Positions 1-24,900 of a DNA stretch of 64,000 bases are shown piece after piece. This DNA is from Gavia stellata (lineage: Eukaryota > Chordata > Aves > Gaviiformes > Gaviidae): the NCBI RefSeq assembly GCF_030936135.1, contig NC_082596.1, positions 100,773,383-100,837,382 of the forward strand, written 5' to 3'. Under the pieces are notes generated by a model. That model was not told where the DNA came from and did not search any database. It saw only the letters and a list, made by a program, of their open reading frames with translations. Every line of letters begins with the position of its first letter. The first letter of the stretch is position 1. The position numbers and the translations under genes were made by a program.

Positions 1-2459
1 TTGTAAGTATAGTATTATCTCTTCTGATTTCAGCAGGCAGTACAAAATATAGAAGGGTATGAAATCACCAACTATTAAAAGAAAATTTTACAGCTTTTGA
101 CACTTTCTGAAAAGCAGAAAAATTGATCTTATCCGTGAGCCCATGAAAAGTCCCAGCAAAAACAATGAGCTACTTTTTTGGTGTGCACTGGATTAGGGTG
201 TTACTCATCAAAACTATTGCACTGACCTGAACCTGAAGAGAATCAGGAAGTAGTGCAGTTCTTGCAATATGGTGGCACTACAAGGTATGGAGAGCTATAG
301 CAAAGTCTGGAGAAAAACAACTGAGCAAAACCAATAAATTTTACGAGTATGTAAGATTCCAGGAAAACTCAGGAGCAAGTGAAAAAGTGAACCTCCTGAT
401 TTTACCACCAAAATTCCCCTCTACATTACAAACAAGGTCCCTGTCCTACTCAGATTACATTTCAGCCAGCTTTTTCCCCAAGTATGCCATCCAAAACTGA
501 TAAACAGAAAAGCAGACAACAGGTTAGGACTGTACCTATGATGCTGCTTTGCTGAAGCCATCTCCCATAAAAGCCACTGAGTAAATGCTGAAGAGGCAGT
601 CCAGTAGATTCTCAAACACTTTGCCATGCCAAAAGCAAGTATTAATACAGAAATAATAAGTCTCTCTATGTGTACATAAATAACTATTTGCCTTTTGCTA
701 ATATCTTAGAAAAAGAAACACACATCTGGGAGAATCATTTAAGAATTTCAAAATGGAAACTGGAAACATGAGGTAAACCTTATTTATAGTCCACAGACTT
801 TAAGAACGTGCACCCTTCTTCTAATACAGGTTATGAAGCCAAAAGCATTTTTCTTAATAACAGTTTTACCTAGACTTTCTAACTGAAAAACTCTTTTAAA
901 TGCAAGGATACAATGCTTGTACATAACTGACCACATGCAGAATTCCTGTGGGCACCGTGAACTCCTAGTGAACACCAGTCTGCTCAGAATTAGCACCTGA
1001 CTTAAGAGACATCAAATCTAAACGTTACAATAACAGCAATTATTGTCAATACTTATTTTGTCTGTGAATACACACACTGAGCAGTCTGTGCAAAAAAAAA
1101 ATACCTGTCTGCAGCTTGCTTCAGTTATTCATACAGTCTTTCATTTCCAATTACAAGTTGTTTAATATGGGTAGAGTACTTACCACAAAAGAACTTCAGC
1201 CTAATGGGCTTTTAGCACAGCTGTAATATTGCAGTCAGTCTGGGCTCCATGTTTTGCTAAGGCTAGTCAAGGTATCTCAATTATTTTCACACACTTTTAA
1301 TTAATACCTTTCTACGTGCCCACCACATGCAAACTCAGTAAGAGTACCACATGGGTTAATTAGTTAGTAACATCAGGATCAGTTAACTCAGATGGAAAAG
1401 CAGCACATAGTAACTGCTTAAAAGACACAGAATGTTTCAGATGCTGTAGTGCTAAATAGAAAACCTCCTATAGCATGCTGGTATTCTCTCTTTTACTTCT
1501 CCCAAGAAAAAATATTTGGCTGCTTCCCCCCCGCCAAAAAAAAACCCCAAACCACATAAAACCATCAAACCATGACTAGGTTAAGTCCAACATGTTTGGC
1601 CAAAGATTATTATGTTAAAGAAATCTAAAGACCTTTGCAGAAAAAGTAATACTATACCATTGCATGGATATTATCTGACTAGAAATACTTTTATCAGCAG
1701 CAATGGATGTTCTTCAGTTTTCATAATCACACTTCATCTTCAGTCAATGCTTAACAGCGTTTCAGCAATATTTTCAGCACATTAAAAGTATGATTAAGAT
1801 AAAGCTTAGCTAGAAAGGTAATTTTTGATAACTTTTTGTGTAGTTTGCAGGTTCAAAATAAAATGAATGAAAATAATGTGGAAAATGCAAGACTCAAGAC
1901 TACACTTACCATTACCATCACAGCAAGCTGCATATGCACAAACAACAAATTAAAGTTATTACAAAATGTGGAATGGGACTTTACTCATGTTTCATTGCAC
2001 CCTGTATGCAAATCGCTGAGTTCACTGTAGGAGAAAAGAGAAAGCTCAGGGCCTGGTTTTGGCCTTGGTATTTTCACTGAACGTTTTGATTGTGGGATTT
2101 GGGAAGGCTTTCCATCTTAATACGCCTTACATTTCATTTAACAAAACATCCACTGAGATAAAGGTAACTTACCACTTTCATGTACATCGCCTATCACGCT
2201 TTGGGAAGCTTTTTCACTTAAACCATCAAATACGTGGCTCAAACCCAGTTATTCTAAAGCAATGCAGAACTGTGAGGTTTCAATAGCACCCGTTTCCTAA
2301 CACGCTTTATCCTTGCTCCTTCCAGAGGTACGTTGGTCCTCTCCGCAGAACAGAAACCCTCATCTGTTGGATTTTCCTCCTCCCCTCACGGTACGTTAAC
2401 AAAGACGACTGGCACTCCCTGCATTACAGGCCACCTAAGCTCAAGGCCCAGCCCCTCAC
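1..2459. other. Flank upstream of SSR1, no certain gene
   Basis: This AT-rich stretch has no open frame that looks like a recognisable protein. The short frames present are isolated, low in complexity and lack a run of plausible splice sites. In mammals the 3' end of CAGE1 lies upstream of SSR1 in the same orientation, so terminal exons or 3' UTR of that gene could be here. One weak exon candidate at 1851-2030 is listed separately. Confidence 0.5.
1851..2030 (+). CDS. Weak candidate exon, coiled-coil-like
   Basis: A good acceptor context ends at 1850: a branch-like TGATAAC, a T-rich run and TTTGCAG. It is followed by an open frame reading VQNKMNENNVENARLKTTL and onward to a TAG at 2028-2030. 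The first 19 residues are Asn/Glu-rich with hydrophobic spacing that could form a short coiled coil; the rest does not look conserved. CAGE1, a coiled-coil protein, is the syntenic neighbour expected here on this strand. I did not recognise the sequence as CAGE1, and chance is a serious alternative. Confidence 0.18.
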   Translation, partial: VQNKMNENNVENARLKTTLTITITASCICTNNKLKLLQNVEWDFTHVSLHPVCKSLSSL

Positions 2460-2934
2460 GCTGCCCAGGGCCGAAGGCGTGCTGGCGGAGAAGCGGCCCT
2501 GCCCGTCCGCCCGTTGTGGCCACGCCAGCCACCCCACAGAGACAGCCACCACTTCCCACGGGGAGATGCAAGCCCACCCGCCGCGTCTTGCGCGGGCGGC
2601 GCGAGGCGCACTCCCGCTGCGCAGGGCGCCGAGAGGCCGCACCGCCCCACCACCGATCCCCCCAGCGCGACCTCCAGGGCACTGAGGGTCGCTACGCCCC
2701 AGGCCAGGCTACCCAGCCGTAAGTCACCTCAGGCAAGGCGCCCGTCCGCTGCGGGGCTCCGCAGCCCAGGCCCGCACCGCGAACCGCCCACCACCACCGC
2801 GAGGCCGGCCCGCGCGCGCTGCACGGCACAGGAGGCGGCTGCCTCCCGCCCTCTTTTAAGCAGGCAGCGAAGGCCAGCCCCGACCTGGAACCGGAAGGGG
2901 CGGTGCACGCGCACGGAGGGCCGGCGGAGGGGCG

Positions 2935-2987
2935 ACGTGTGTTAAGCTCACGTGACCGCCCTGCCTCCTCCCCGGCGGAGCCACGTC
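2935..2987 (+). promoter_or_regulatory. SSR1: Cluster of three ACGTG cores, possible UPR element
   Basis: Within 53 bp there are CGACGTG (2933-2939), CACGTGAC (2949-2956) and GCCACGTC (2980-2987). The last is the reverse complement of GACGTGGC, which contains the ACGTGGC-type core bound by XBP1 and ATF6; the middle one is a perfect E-box of USF/MiT type. TRAP subunits are known targets of the unfolded protein response, so a role in ER-stress induction is plausible. No full ERSE (CCAAT-N9-CCACG) is present. Confidence 0.4.
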
Positions 2988-3044
2988 CGCTGCGGCGCGG
3001 GGGCGGGACGGCCGGGGGCGCGGCCGGGGCGGGAGCGGCCCCGG

Positions 3045-3065
3045 ATGGAGGCGGCCGCCATTTAG
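3045..3065 (+). other. Possible six-codon upstream ORF
   Basis: An ATG at 3045 opens a short frame, MEAAAI, closed by TAG at 3063-3065, 66 bases before the SSR1 start codon. It is translated only if transcription starts upstream of 3045, which the sequence does not settle. Its stop overlaps the YY1-type motif that often lies at or just after a start site. Confidence 0.35.
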
Positions 3066-3131
3066 ATAGCGCGCAGCGGCAGGCGCGGGGCCGGTGGGGG
3101 GTGCTGGGTAGTTGGTGCCGCCGCCATCATC

Positions 3132-14179
<11,048 letters not shown>

Positions 14180-17100
14180 ATGTTAACTAGTACAACAGTT
14201 GAACCTTTACTAATCCTGCCTGTTCGCGTTTTTTGGATTGGAGTAGTGCAGAGAATCCATATCACCATAAGGAAAATACTGCTAAACATTTGGACTGAAC
14301 AGATTAACTGAATGGTGTTAATATTACTGAAAATGCACTTCTCTTTTTTGTTAATTGTTGGGGGGGTGGGGGGAGGTAGCCATTAAGATTTGTGCCTGCG
14401 TGTGTAAGCAGTTGGTCTTAACAGAACCACGTTACCTGAAATGTGCCTTTAGAGTTCTTTGTAATGCTGGCTTGTCATCTGTACCCTGTCTTTGAAGGAT
14501 TTTTCTCCTTTCCCTAATCTGAATGTCTAGTGACTTAATCTGTCTTGATTGTATCATGTCTGTATCAGAATCTGTATGCATTTTTCTTTTTGGGTAAGTA
14601 ACTGTATTCTCTACAGGGTGCACACACTGAATTTTGTGTGTGTGGTCCTATTTCAGTGGCAAGGCACTGATCATCTAGATTTCTGCATCGTTTGCATTCT
14701 AAAGGCACAATTGGGTATAGCCGCTCATAGCAGTAGATATTTTGCTGCTGTTTTGATCTGGGCATGCAGTGACCTAAAAATCTGAACTTACCTGCATAGA
14801 TATTAGGAAGACTCTTACACAGCAGCAGAATTTGTGAAGCATGGAATTTGTGTGCTGAATTGGTATTACTACATAAATTTTTTTATACCCAACTTGTTAA
14901 ATGGTTAGTTATTGAGTTGTGCCAGCAGCTTAGGTATTCTGATTGTAGTGGTAGCTCTGCAATGTTTACTCAAGAAATTGAATAAGCCAGAACAACTTTT
15001 TAGTAAGTTCTTGGTTCTCTCAAAAACTAGAATGTCATATGTATAAAAATGTGGACTTTTCTTAAAGCTTTACATGGGGCGGACTTTGCATTTACTGTAC
15101 ACACTTGAATTTGAAAAACTGTTGGCTTCAAATAATCCTTTTAAATGGCAAACTATTTAATTCACCCTTTGCAGGTTTTTAAATCTCAAACTTATTTCCA
15201 CTGGTCAGTACATTGGTCTGAGTTATTTTTTATCACCTTGTCTGTCTTACTAGTAACACAGGTGCATATCCATTATTAACTACATGTTAGTTCAGTACTA
15301 AAGCAGAAAAGCTATATGCAGTCAAAATGGGATCTTCTTTTGTGGCAGGCACAGCTTACATGATTACCAGGTGCTGAGGTATTGTTCCACATCCATTGCA
15401 TTCAGGAATTTAACTGACAGTAAAAAGAGCAGATGATACAGAGTGTCAGTTTGCTGCCATTCAGGCACTTGGCCAAGGCTTGAATTGTTTGCATCTCAAC
15501 TGCATCTCTTCCTGTGTCTGAAGGTTATCTGGAAGCTTGTTGAGTCCAGAATAGGCATTGATTTGAGACCTTTGTTTTCTTCTTTTCCTCCCCTTCCTGA
15601 TCCCCACATGTGAAAGTGCTCTTTCACATCTACACTTGCTCTGCAGGGATTGAGCATCTGAGCCAACGAATGCTGAGCAATACTTGCAAATCATGTCATA
15701 GCGTGTTTGAAGCATCTAAGCTCTGAAACTACCTGTACTGGCACTATTTTACTATATACTTTGCCAGAATGAACTGTGAAAGTGTTCTTGACTCATCCTG
15801 CTGTGGAAAAGATAAGAATAGGAAAAGCAACCCCAAAGATGCTTTATTCAACTTCCTGGTAATACAGCTAGCCTAGGCAGAATATTTTTAATAGTTAAGA
15901 TTGCCAAATTGTCATACAGACCACTTAGCAAACAGTTGAATGTTACCTCTTACAAAGGGATCTCCACTCAAATTGTGTGGAATGACTTTGTTTGCCTTTA
16001 GTGATGTAATATGACTGGTTCTGTGGTAGGTTTATGGGCTTATATTCAAACTTGCATTCATTCAACAAAGTGTTTCTCTATCAAATGCTTTGTATACTAA
16101 AGCCCTATAGAAGTTCAGCACATCAGGTGCTCCAATAGCTAAGTTCCTTCTCTTGGATTATGTCTCTAACCTGAAATCATGAGATTTTTTTTTCCACCTT
16201 CTGGTAATAACTAATCTTAAACTGTATACTCCAGTTCTTCCCAAGATAGGAAAGTACTCTTTTGAGGGGGTGATAATGAGAGCTGCTCTAGATACAGTGG
16301 TACTCCAGGAAAAAGACAAAGGATCAGAAGAGGAGATGCTAATTTGCAATATCCTAGTTTTATTTGTTCAGATAAATAGTTTAGCCCTTACTGATTGAGT
16401 TTTGGAGCAGGTTAAACCTTTACAAATCTTACACTGACCAGGACTTGAGAAGCTGAAGATCTGAAGCACTGTACAAATAAGTACTTGAAGGTTTTGGCTT
16501 TCTTCTGTGCACTCAGTGGTTAACATCCAAATGCTTAAGTTTTAAGCATGATAGAAGAGAGGAGACAGTTTAGCAAATTGCATAGGAACTAGCAATGGGG
16601 AAGTCCAGTTGTACCAAGGCTGTCTTCTGATCATACCACCTGGCATTCACTGTGGATGGTTCATAGTAACTTTTTTCAGCCAGAAGCAGTTCATAAGAAC
16701 AATGGCCAGCAGTCTGGTACTGCTCATGACAAGTAACAGTTTTAAATTCCTTGTTCCATGTTAGCTTACTGTAGTTGAAATTTAGCAATAACATTCTAAT
16801 GTGTAGTGGTAATTGAACTTTGATATCTCTTACATTATTTCTAGTAAAGAAGCCAGTCTACTACACTTGGATTTCTTCAAATGGAGAACATAGTTGTTGC
16901 TTTATCCTGTTGGTTAACAACTTTTGTTTTGGTACTTGAATTTTCTACTCAATTTTTAAATGCATACAGATAGCTTTGTATCACAGGTGTGTTCCTGGAT
17001 ATCATTATCAGCTGAGTAGGGTGTAGTTTCATTGACTTTTAAGATGGAAGAAGTAGCAATTCTGCCTGTCTCTATGCCAACCCTTTCCATGTGGTAGCAC

Positions 17101-18960
17101 AAGGATTTGTATAATCTAGCATTTCTTTCAGCAAGCTTACTACACTACCACACAACTACTCACATGAGGTTATGAGAAGAGCAAGGACTGAAAGCAGATG
17201 TGGACTAGGGTTTCTTCCCTATTAGTAAGAGATGCTAAAATGGTTTTAGACTGCAAAAGAACTGTGGTGTTAGTGTGAAGGACCACTATTAATTCCTTTC
17301 TCACAGCTCCTTAACTAATTCAAAAAATCGTGAAGACTTAATGAGTCTATACTTGAGGTAAGAAAAACTGCTTTAGAGTTTGTCTACAATGGTAGCAAAG
17401 CATTAATTTAGCTATACTTGAATTGCATTTGATAGTTGTAGCCCTCTGTATGCTGTCTTTGTGACAGCAGTTCATTTTTTTCCCCATATTACTTAATCTG
17501 AGAAAGAAGAGTGGCTGCTGTCAGACTAAAGATGAAGTATCATCTTTATTCTTCATGTACAAAATAATTAAATTCTGGGCTGTGGAGATGAATGGAGCAG
17601 ATTAGTGATGACAGTGCTTCTGCTTGTTTCAAAACAGTTATGCTTGGGAATGGATATAATTAAAAGCACCATTCACTGTTTATTCACAAAATGTTGTGGT
17701 TGAAAGCTCTGAATTTAGGGAAGCAGGAGGAAAGTCAAATACTAATACAGGTTGGTTGTCCTGTTTTTCAGTGCACCTGATGTACTGAGCAGCAGTTAAG
17801 AGTCTGTTCTCTTTTTCTTCAAAGGAAGGACAGTACCTACCTCATAAGTGCGACACAAGGGCTGTTTCAGGAGTGTTTTGAAGTTACTTGAGACTTGCAC
17901 AATACAATTCCATGGAGGTAGTAAGACATAGCACTAGTGTAACTTGATGGCAGTGACATAGATACATGTTATACCAGTTTAATCCCCTCACTGAACAGAA
18001 TTTAGCAGCTTTACACTAAGACTTTTCTTGAATACAAAGAGGAATTGCAGTTAACTTAGAGGAGAGCAAAGCCAGAAAGATCTTTCAGTTTCTGCAAGAG
18101 TTTATGGTGGCCTGAATAAACATTCTTCTAACATCTTTCCATTTATCTCTAAATTTCCCAGGGATTTTTTTAATCAAGTGATACAGATGATTGTTTGTGT
18201 AGATATAATCAACAGTCAGTTTAAGAATGACTGATTGTTTTGGATGATTAAGTTCAGATGATGTACTGCAACTGAAATGTTAATTTAACATTTACTTTCT
18301 TACCTGCTGACTTTCATTTATAAGTGAGATCAGATCTCTTGAAAATGGCTGCAGGTTTTTTGTAAAGTAAACTTGATTTTTTTGCCTTAGCATTGTGTAG
18401 CTTTTTTTAAATAAAAAAAAAGTATGGCACCAAAAAGCCTGAGTGGTATGCTGGTGCTCTTTTCCTTCATAAGCAACCTGTAGTAGCAAATATACAAAGA
18501 GTGAAAAAATGCTATTAAAAAGCTGCTTTTATACAAGTGTATTTTGAATGGGAATAATAGGGTGGAAGTATTCTGTGATGTTTTGGACAATGGACTAAGA
18601 TTAAAATTCTTTAGAAGAATAAGGGAGGGCCCTGGAAAAATGTTCAGTAAATTCTTAAATCCTGATCTGTTAAAACTGAACCATAGTCCCCTACATTTCC
18701 AGAAAAAATAAGCTATTGTTAAACTGTAGGCAGCGTGAAAAGGATCGGTTAAGATGCTTAAAGGCTGCTGAAGCACAAGGTTTTATAACAAGGCCAAATC
18801 CCTATAGCTTTAAAGTGCATGGCATTGTCTGACCAACCAAACAATATTTGAGGTAGTAATACTGAAAGTAGCAGTGCAAGCAGATGTAGTGCATCCTAAC
18901 AGAAGGAGGGGAAAAAAGCTAAAAACAAAAATGGCTTAAAAATAAAGGGTGCTGCGACTG
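14180..18960 (+). other. SSR1: SSR1 3' UTR (end uncertain)
   Basis: No further coding sequence follows the SSR1 stop. The stretch is AT-rich without a recognised repeat and holds AATAAA signals at 18115-18120, 18410-18415 and 18941-18946. Human SSR1 transcripts also have very long 3' UTRs (from memory). A G-rich run of seven, six and two G (14360-14376) about 180 bases after the stop could form an RNA quadruplex. Where the transcript really ends is not decided by the sequence. Confidence 0.5.
18115..18120 (+). terminator. SSR1: Candidate SSR1 poly(A) signal
   Basis: AATAAA about 3.9 kb after the stop codon. Two more copies lie at 18410-18415 and 18941-18946; the last is followed by a T/G-rich stretch, as expected downstream of a cleavage site. 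Confidence 0.35.
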
Positions 18961-21900
18961 CTGTATTTGTGAACTACATATGTGGATAAATAAGGGAAAA
19001 AACTTAAAAGCAGATGGGTCAAGATACATTTTTAGCTCCCAGAGAACATAAGAATAACAAATAATAATTTGAGATCTGCTTCATCTTTCCCTGGAAAGAT
19101 AGATAGATGTTTGAGATTTCATATTGGTCTGTATTCTTTCTAAGGCAGTCATTGCAGTCAATTTCAGCAGGCTATCTTTCTGTCCCCTCATGGTAGTAGT
19201 CTTGATTATAAATTTGTATTAACCAAGATGCAGTAAAGTTTCAGCATTACAACATTACACAGTCCCTTAACTAGTGAGGAAAAACTGAAACTTATCTTTC
19301 CTCATCACTGTTTTGGTCTGTTCAACTTACATGGAAACCACAGCTTGTTCTGCCTTAACTGAGTTTTCCCCGTGTCACTTAAATTCACATAATGAAACCA
19401 TGACTTAAGAGCTGGCTCTTTCACATAGCCAAGAGAATACTTGGAGTTAACGTACATAGCCATGCAAATGTCTGAACAAGAGACATTTTCAAGATGACCT
19501 CAGTGTATATTCTAGTAAAACAGATGCAGGGCCTGGATGGAGCTAGACAGTATAGTTTTTTCTCAGATGAAGCTGCGTTGGTGGACCATGTGCGATTAAA
19601 GCATTTACCCTGAAGATAAGATACAATACTAGGTTCAGTAGATGGAAATGATTAAAGCCAGCAATACCAGAAGCTGCCAGCTGAGGGATCTCCCAAGCCA
19701 GTGACAGCTGCTTCTCATAAGAGAGGCACAGGAAAACTTTAGTCCCTTCTGAAAGTGCAGCATCTAAATGGATGGGCTAGAGCAACTGTGTCTGGCTTTT
19801 CTTAATCATTCTTTGCTATATCTTGGTCACTGAAGTAAGTCTGAGCACTGCATTTTTCTGTGCTTTTAAGAAAATAGTTGAAAATTTGAAACTCTGAAAA
19901 GCTGTAAGCACTCGTGTCTTATATTTGCTTCCAAAACAAGTCAGGGCTATAGCTACCTACAGGGTCAGCCTAAGGTATGGCAGAAGCAGGGATAGTAGCG
20001 ATGCTGCATATGTACTGCCTCTCTGTCATCTGGTTTCCTGGTCCTAGGCTCTTCAGCAAGGTTTCCTGCAATTCAAGTTAGATTAAATTTGTCCTTTGAA
20101 CTCCATGTGCACCTTGACTAGATTCAGACACAAATAGGTCCACATTCTGTCTTCAGCTGGAGTATTTTTTCCCTGTGAAAGCTGAATCGGAGTCCAGTCC
20201 ATCCAGAACACAGAAGCATACTTCCATGCATGAGCCTGGATCCACAGCACTACAGAAGCAAGCAGTGCACAGGACCTTACCATGACAGCATGCTTGATCC
20301 CAGCCTCAGCTGGCAAGTCCACCAGCAAGTTTCCAAGAGAGACAGAAAGAAAGAACAAACTTTTTGTTAGCAGGAGTCTACACAGAAAGGAGGAAAGTCT
20401 TAAAAATACCCTATTGCAGGTTTCCAGTGGAAAGGAAAAGCTGGAATTTAAATAGCATTTGATGACTGTCATCACATACAGTGTGGCAAACATCACCAAA
20501 ATAACAGGTTATACTTAGAAGCAAGTATAAATACCCTAACAGATTTACAAACTGTGTTGCATTTTCCTTAAAGCCAGTATTTCAGACTTAGTTAATGCTT
20601 TGTTGGTTGTAATAGCGGTTCATTCATAGGGAGTGGAATTACTTCTCACAGCCATAAAAGAGATTTTGCTTAACTAATCCTAACTGGTTGCTACTAAAAG
20701 CAAGCTGAAAACCAGGAAGCACACCTTGCTGTTAGGCACCAGAAAGAAAAATAAGAGGATTTAGCTTGTATTTTAAATACCACACTGCCCAGGGACCATC
20801 TCCTTCTGACAGATTGTGATACAGCAGCATCCTATTCCCATGACAACCCCCCCACACCCCGAAAGGTATGACAAGGGTGAAGTGTGAAGCATCAGCTGCA
20901 GTCATATCGCCAGAATAATCACTGGCTTCACTCAGTAGCGTTATTCTGTGCACGTACAGGGCAAGACGTTCCCTCAAGGTCCCATTGAGACTGAACTCCC
21001 TCTGCTCCTGTTAAAAGCATGTCACTGGGTGTTATTTACTGGTCCTTTGGTTAGGTGCAGTGCTCCTTGTGCCTACTCCAGTTTTCCTTCAGTGACAATC
21101 CCCAAGGGCCATCGCCCCATCATTGCTATTTTGCTAATTTGTAGAATTGCAGCAAAACAGATGTCACTGATGCACTGCAGTGGTAATAAGTCCAGGCCAC
21201 CAAGGATCTGTTGACAAACTGCAAAACATCCCACAGCTGCAGTTCAGTAGAACACTGCCACAAGGAAGCCCAGGAGGAGCTGCTATCACTTAATTAAGTA
21301 CCTTCATTTTTAAGCAGGTGTTTTACAGCTGCTAAAGAGAATATTTGGTTCAGAAAAAAACTTCAGAACTGTTTGAGAGGTGCATTCATCAAAATGTAAT
21401 AACCAAATGCATTAAAAGCAGCATGTGGATCTGCATCTGTGCCAAAACGTGTTACCATGAGGTGCACAGGTTGCTCAGTTCTCCAGATCCCTTCCTTTCC
21501 CTTCCTGACAACCTCGGCAAGCTTTTCTAACCAGCTCAGTGCTGATTCTGGGTTTCAGGTAGCTGCGCTAGAAGGCCTCTGTGGTTTCAACTCCAAAAGA
21601 TACTGGCAGATAATGATCTAGACAGCAGATCAAAAAAAAAAAAAATCAAAACTTGCTGTGTTGTGGTGCAGACTTTTGACAGGTTGCTGCGTATACACAG
21701 GCAGCATGATACTTTGATTTTCTCCAGCTGTGGAGTATAATGGACCTGATGCATGTAACCTTGAAGCCTGTAAAGCCTTAATCATATAAGCATCTTGAAG
21801 GCAACAGGTGAAATGGTGTTAAGTATCCTGCCACCAAAAAGGGATTTACTGGCAAAGTGAGCAAACGTCTAAGTACTGTATCCCACTCGGCAGCAGTGCA

Positions 21901-24900
21901 CGTCCTCCCACATTCTGCCTCCTCCCCAACTGCTACATGGGAGCCCCGTGCATCAAGTAGGGCTACATTTCAGTAGAAACAGAGGAGAATGGCAATGAAA
22001 AATGTTATGTTTTTTGTTCACAGCCAGATTTTACCCAGTCACTTTTCCATTCTCAACACAGGTCACATGTTAAAGCTTGAGTTGCAAACACTTGGCAGAA
22101 ATACTGGTCAAAGCAAGCCTACATCTCACAACTAGCACTGCCATCACCCTAAAATAAGATACAAATATTTCTTTTGGATGCAGATTTCATTAGAAGTCAG
22201 ATGCTGCTCATTTAAAACAACAAATCTAGTCACAAACCTAGGTTGTCAGTTGTCCTCTGTGCAATCAAGTAACAGGAGATGGGAGGAAAGGTTAACAAGT
22301 TGATTGCTTTGATTACCCAAATGTAACTGAACTCATTCCTGTACCCATTCCTCGTCTGAGGGCAGAGGCTGCTCGTCTTGTGTGCACACACACACACTCG
22401 TGCGGGACCGTTTCTTTGCACACTTGCTGCAAAGAGGCACGTTTTGCGGTTCCTTGTCTCCCAGCTGCTCGGAACACGCATGACAGCGGAGCCACTGACT
22501 CCTCTGGCTGAGGTTTTGTCCTGACCTTCGCACGTTTTTACGAGTAGCACAGCCACACTCCCTGTGTGGTTACAGGCTAAAAATTCCTGATGGGAAGTCA
22601 GCCCACAGCAGAGCTGGCCTTTACCTCATTAACATCTGCCTCTGAGATTACGAAAATTGATCAGGCCCCTCATGATGAAAAGCCTTTTCTCCAGCAAACT
22701 TCTTATTTACAGCTTCCTATTAACTGATGTTCATGAACTGCTTCACAACCCATTGCTGCAAGGCCCTAGAGAAGTTCAAACACTTTCACAACAGCGTATT
22801 CCAAACACCCATCATCCAGAGTTCCCTCACGGTCCTGGCTGTTTTCCCTGCCAAACGAGAGACGAGTCTGGCATGGGAGAAATAAACAAGCACAGCAAAG
22901 GAGAAAGCTATTTTCAGTTCCTACTACTCAGGATTGCTACAAGGTTTTCTACCTCATTACATGAGCCAGAGAAGTCTTCCCACTTAGTAGTATTTAACAT
23001 AGGAAAAACTCCTGCTTCCTTTGAACGTGGTTATTTTTAGGCTGAGAGGGGACTTGAGAACAGTAGGAGGCAATACTAGAATTTTTGGAAAGCCTCAGCA
23101 GTGCTGCTCAACTTCATCTTTGCTTAGTTTCAGCTCTACAGAGTGATTTCAGATGCCTCCTGAAACAAAGGCATCTTGGCCCCTTTCCTAGGGATACTCC
23201 AAAGGTTTTCATTTCCCTAGAGAATTCAATCAACATTTTCCTCTGTCAGGCACCCTATTAACACCATGACACACACATGCAGATTAGATGTCACTTACCT
23301 GAGGTGACACGCACAGCCAGCAATAGCAAGGTAGACATTCCCGTATCTGTTAGGCATCCCATTCTGCGCAGTAACCTGCCATCAGCCTGTGGCTTCGCTG
23401 CTGTCTTCGAGCAGGGCAACTTCCCTCTGCCTCTCCTCTGTCTTTCTCCCAGGTGTTAATCCACTTCATTTCTTTGAAAAAGGAGATTTTACTGGAAAAA
23501 CAGTTTCATAAATATCTTTTTACAATAGAGAACTGCTGCTGCTGCTTCTTCAGCAGTACACAAATGCAACACCATTCTCCTTGCCCACATAATATCCTTT
23601 GCCCACCTCTTCCTTTAAAGAGGCCTCACTGCCCAGGTGAAGCCACTGATGAGCCCTGGCAGCACACAGGGATGCTTTTGCAGCCTTCGCACCTGGAAGA
23701 GGTGCAGCTGGTGAGATCCTAAAACACCAAATAATTCTGCCCCAGAGCCCTCCTCTCTGTGCTGTGCTCCCCCAGTCCTCTAGTAAGTCCCAAGCAAACA
23801 CATGCACACCGTAGGACGAATGAGTCCGTAACTTTTCGTAGGACCAAGGGCACACACCACCAGTGCCTGACACCCACTAAACATGTAGGAGAAACATCTT
23901 GTGCCTACTTGGTATAAATCGTCCTTTCAGGACCGTTGAGAAGGGGTTAAATCACCTACACCTGCATTCCCAGTAACACAATCCTCAGCTGAGGTGGCGA
24001 GGAAAGACCAGTGTGACCTTGTTGAGAAAGGCCAAGACCTTCAGACTTGCGGAGTGCGGGTCCGTGTGCCTGCAGGACACGCGTTAGGCTCTCAGGGGGC
24101 TGCATTAACAAACCGCTTTTCCTGCTGATGTTCTTACTTCAGCGGAACAGACTGCGACCATATGCACCCTCAGCAGAGCTGTTGTCTCAGGAATCCCAGC
24201 GGTGCTGAACCTCCTGTCGTTTTAGGGATATTTCCACTTTCTCTAATCCTGTGATCCAGCATGGCACTAATTGCCCAAGACTAGGGAAATCCTGTGATCT
24301 GCCAGCAAATCTGCAGGTATCAGTGGTCACTGGTTTCCAGATAGTGACAACAATTTGCTCCTGGACATTTGTTTCCCCTGTTCCCTGCGTGTGCACGTGA
24401 GGACGTGGAGCAAGGAGGGCAGCTGCAGTGTGGGGCTGGAGGCCAAACCCAAACCCAAACCCAGGAACTCCAGAGCATGGCCAGGACCCAAAGTCCGGGG
24501 GTCACCACAGTGACATGGTGCTACCAACCTGCAGTACATACACAGCCAGGCAACCCATCATCTCCCCGGGTCAGTCACCACACAGGCAGTCTAAGATGGA
24601 GATACCTAGTCAAATAATGTCATCCCACTCGCAGGTTAGAGACATACCTTTTCCCACACACACTTTCTTCCCACATCCCCAAACCTTGGACCATTTTTTG
24701 TGAAGCGCTCAGCTCCTCTCTGACATGAAGGAGGTTTTCAAAAGCCCCCAAGTCAAAATGTGGCTTTTCCACTTCCCCTGAACAGATGGGAGAGCAAAAC
24801 CCAGCATCTTCCTTATTGCCCGTTTCGCTGTTGCAGCACAGTTGCAGCGAGCCTCTCCCCTGCGCAGGGGGTTACAATTACTCCCAAGGAAAGGGACTAG

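Noticed and set aside
24443-24462. AAACCC units resembling an interstitial telomere repeat
   Set aside because: Only about three units, and vertebrate telomeres are TTAGGG; treated as a chance simple repeat.
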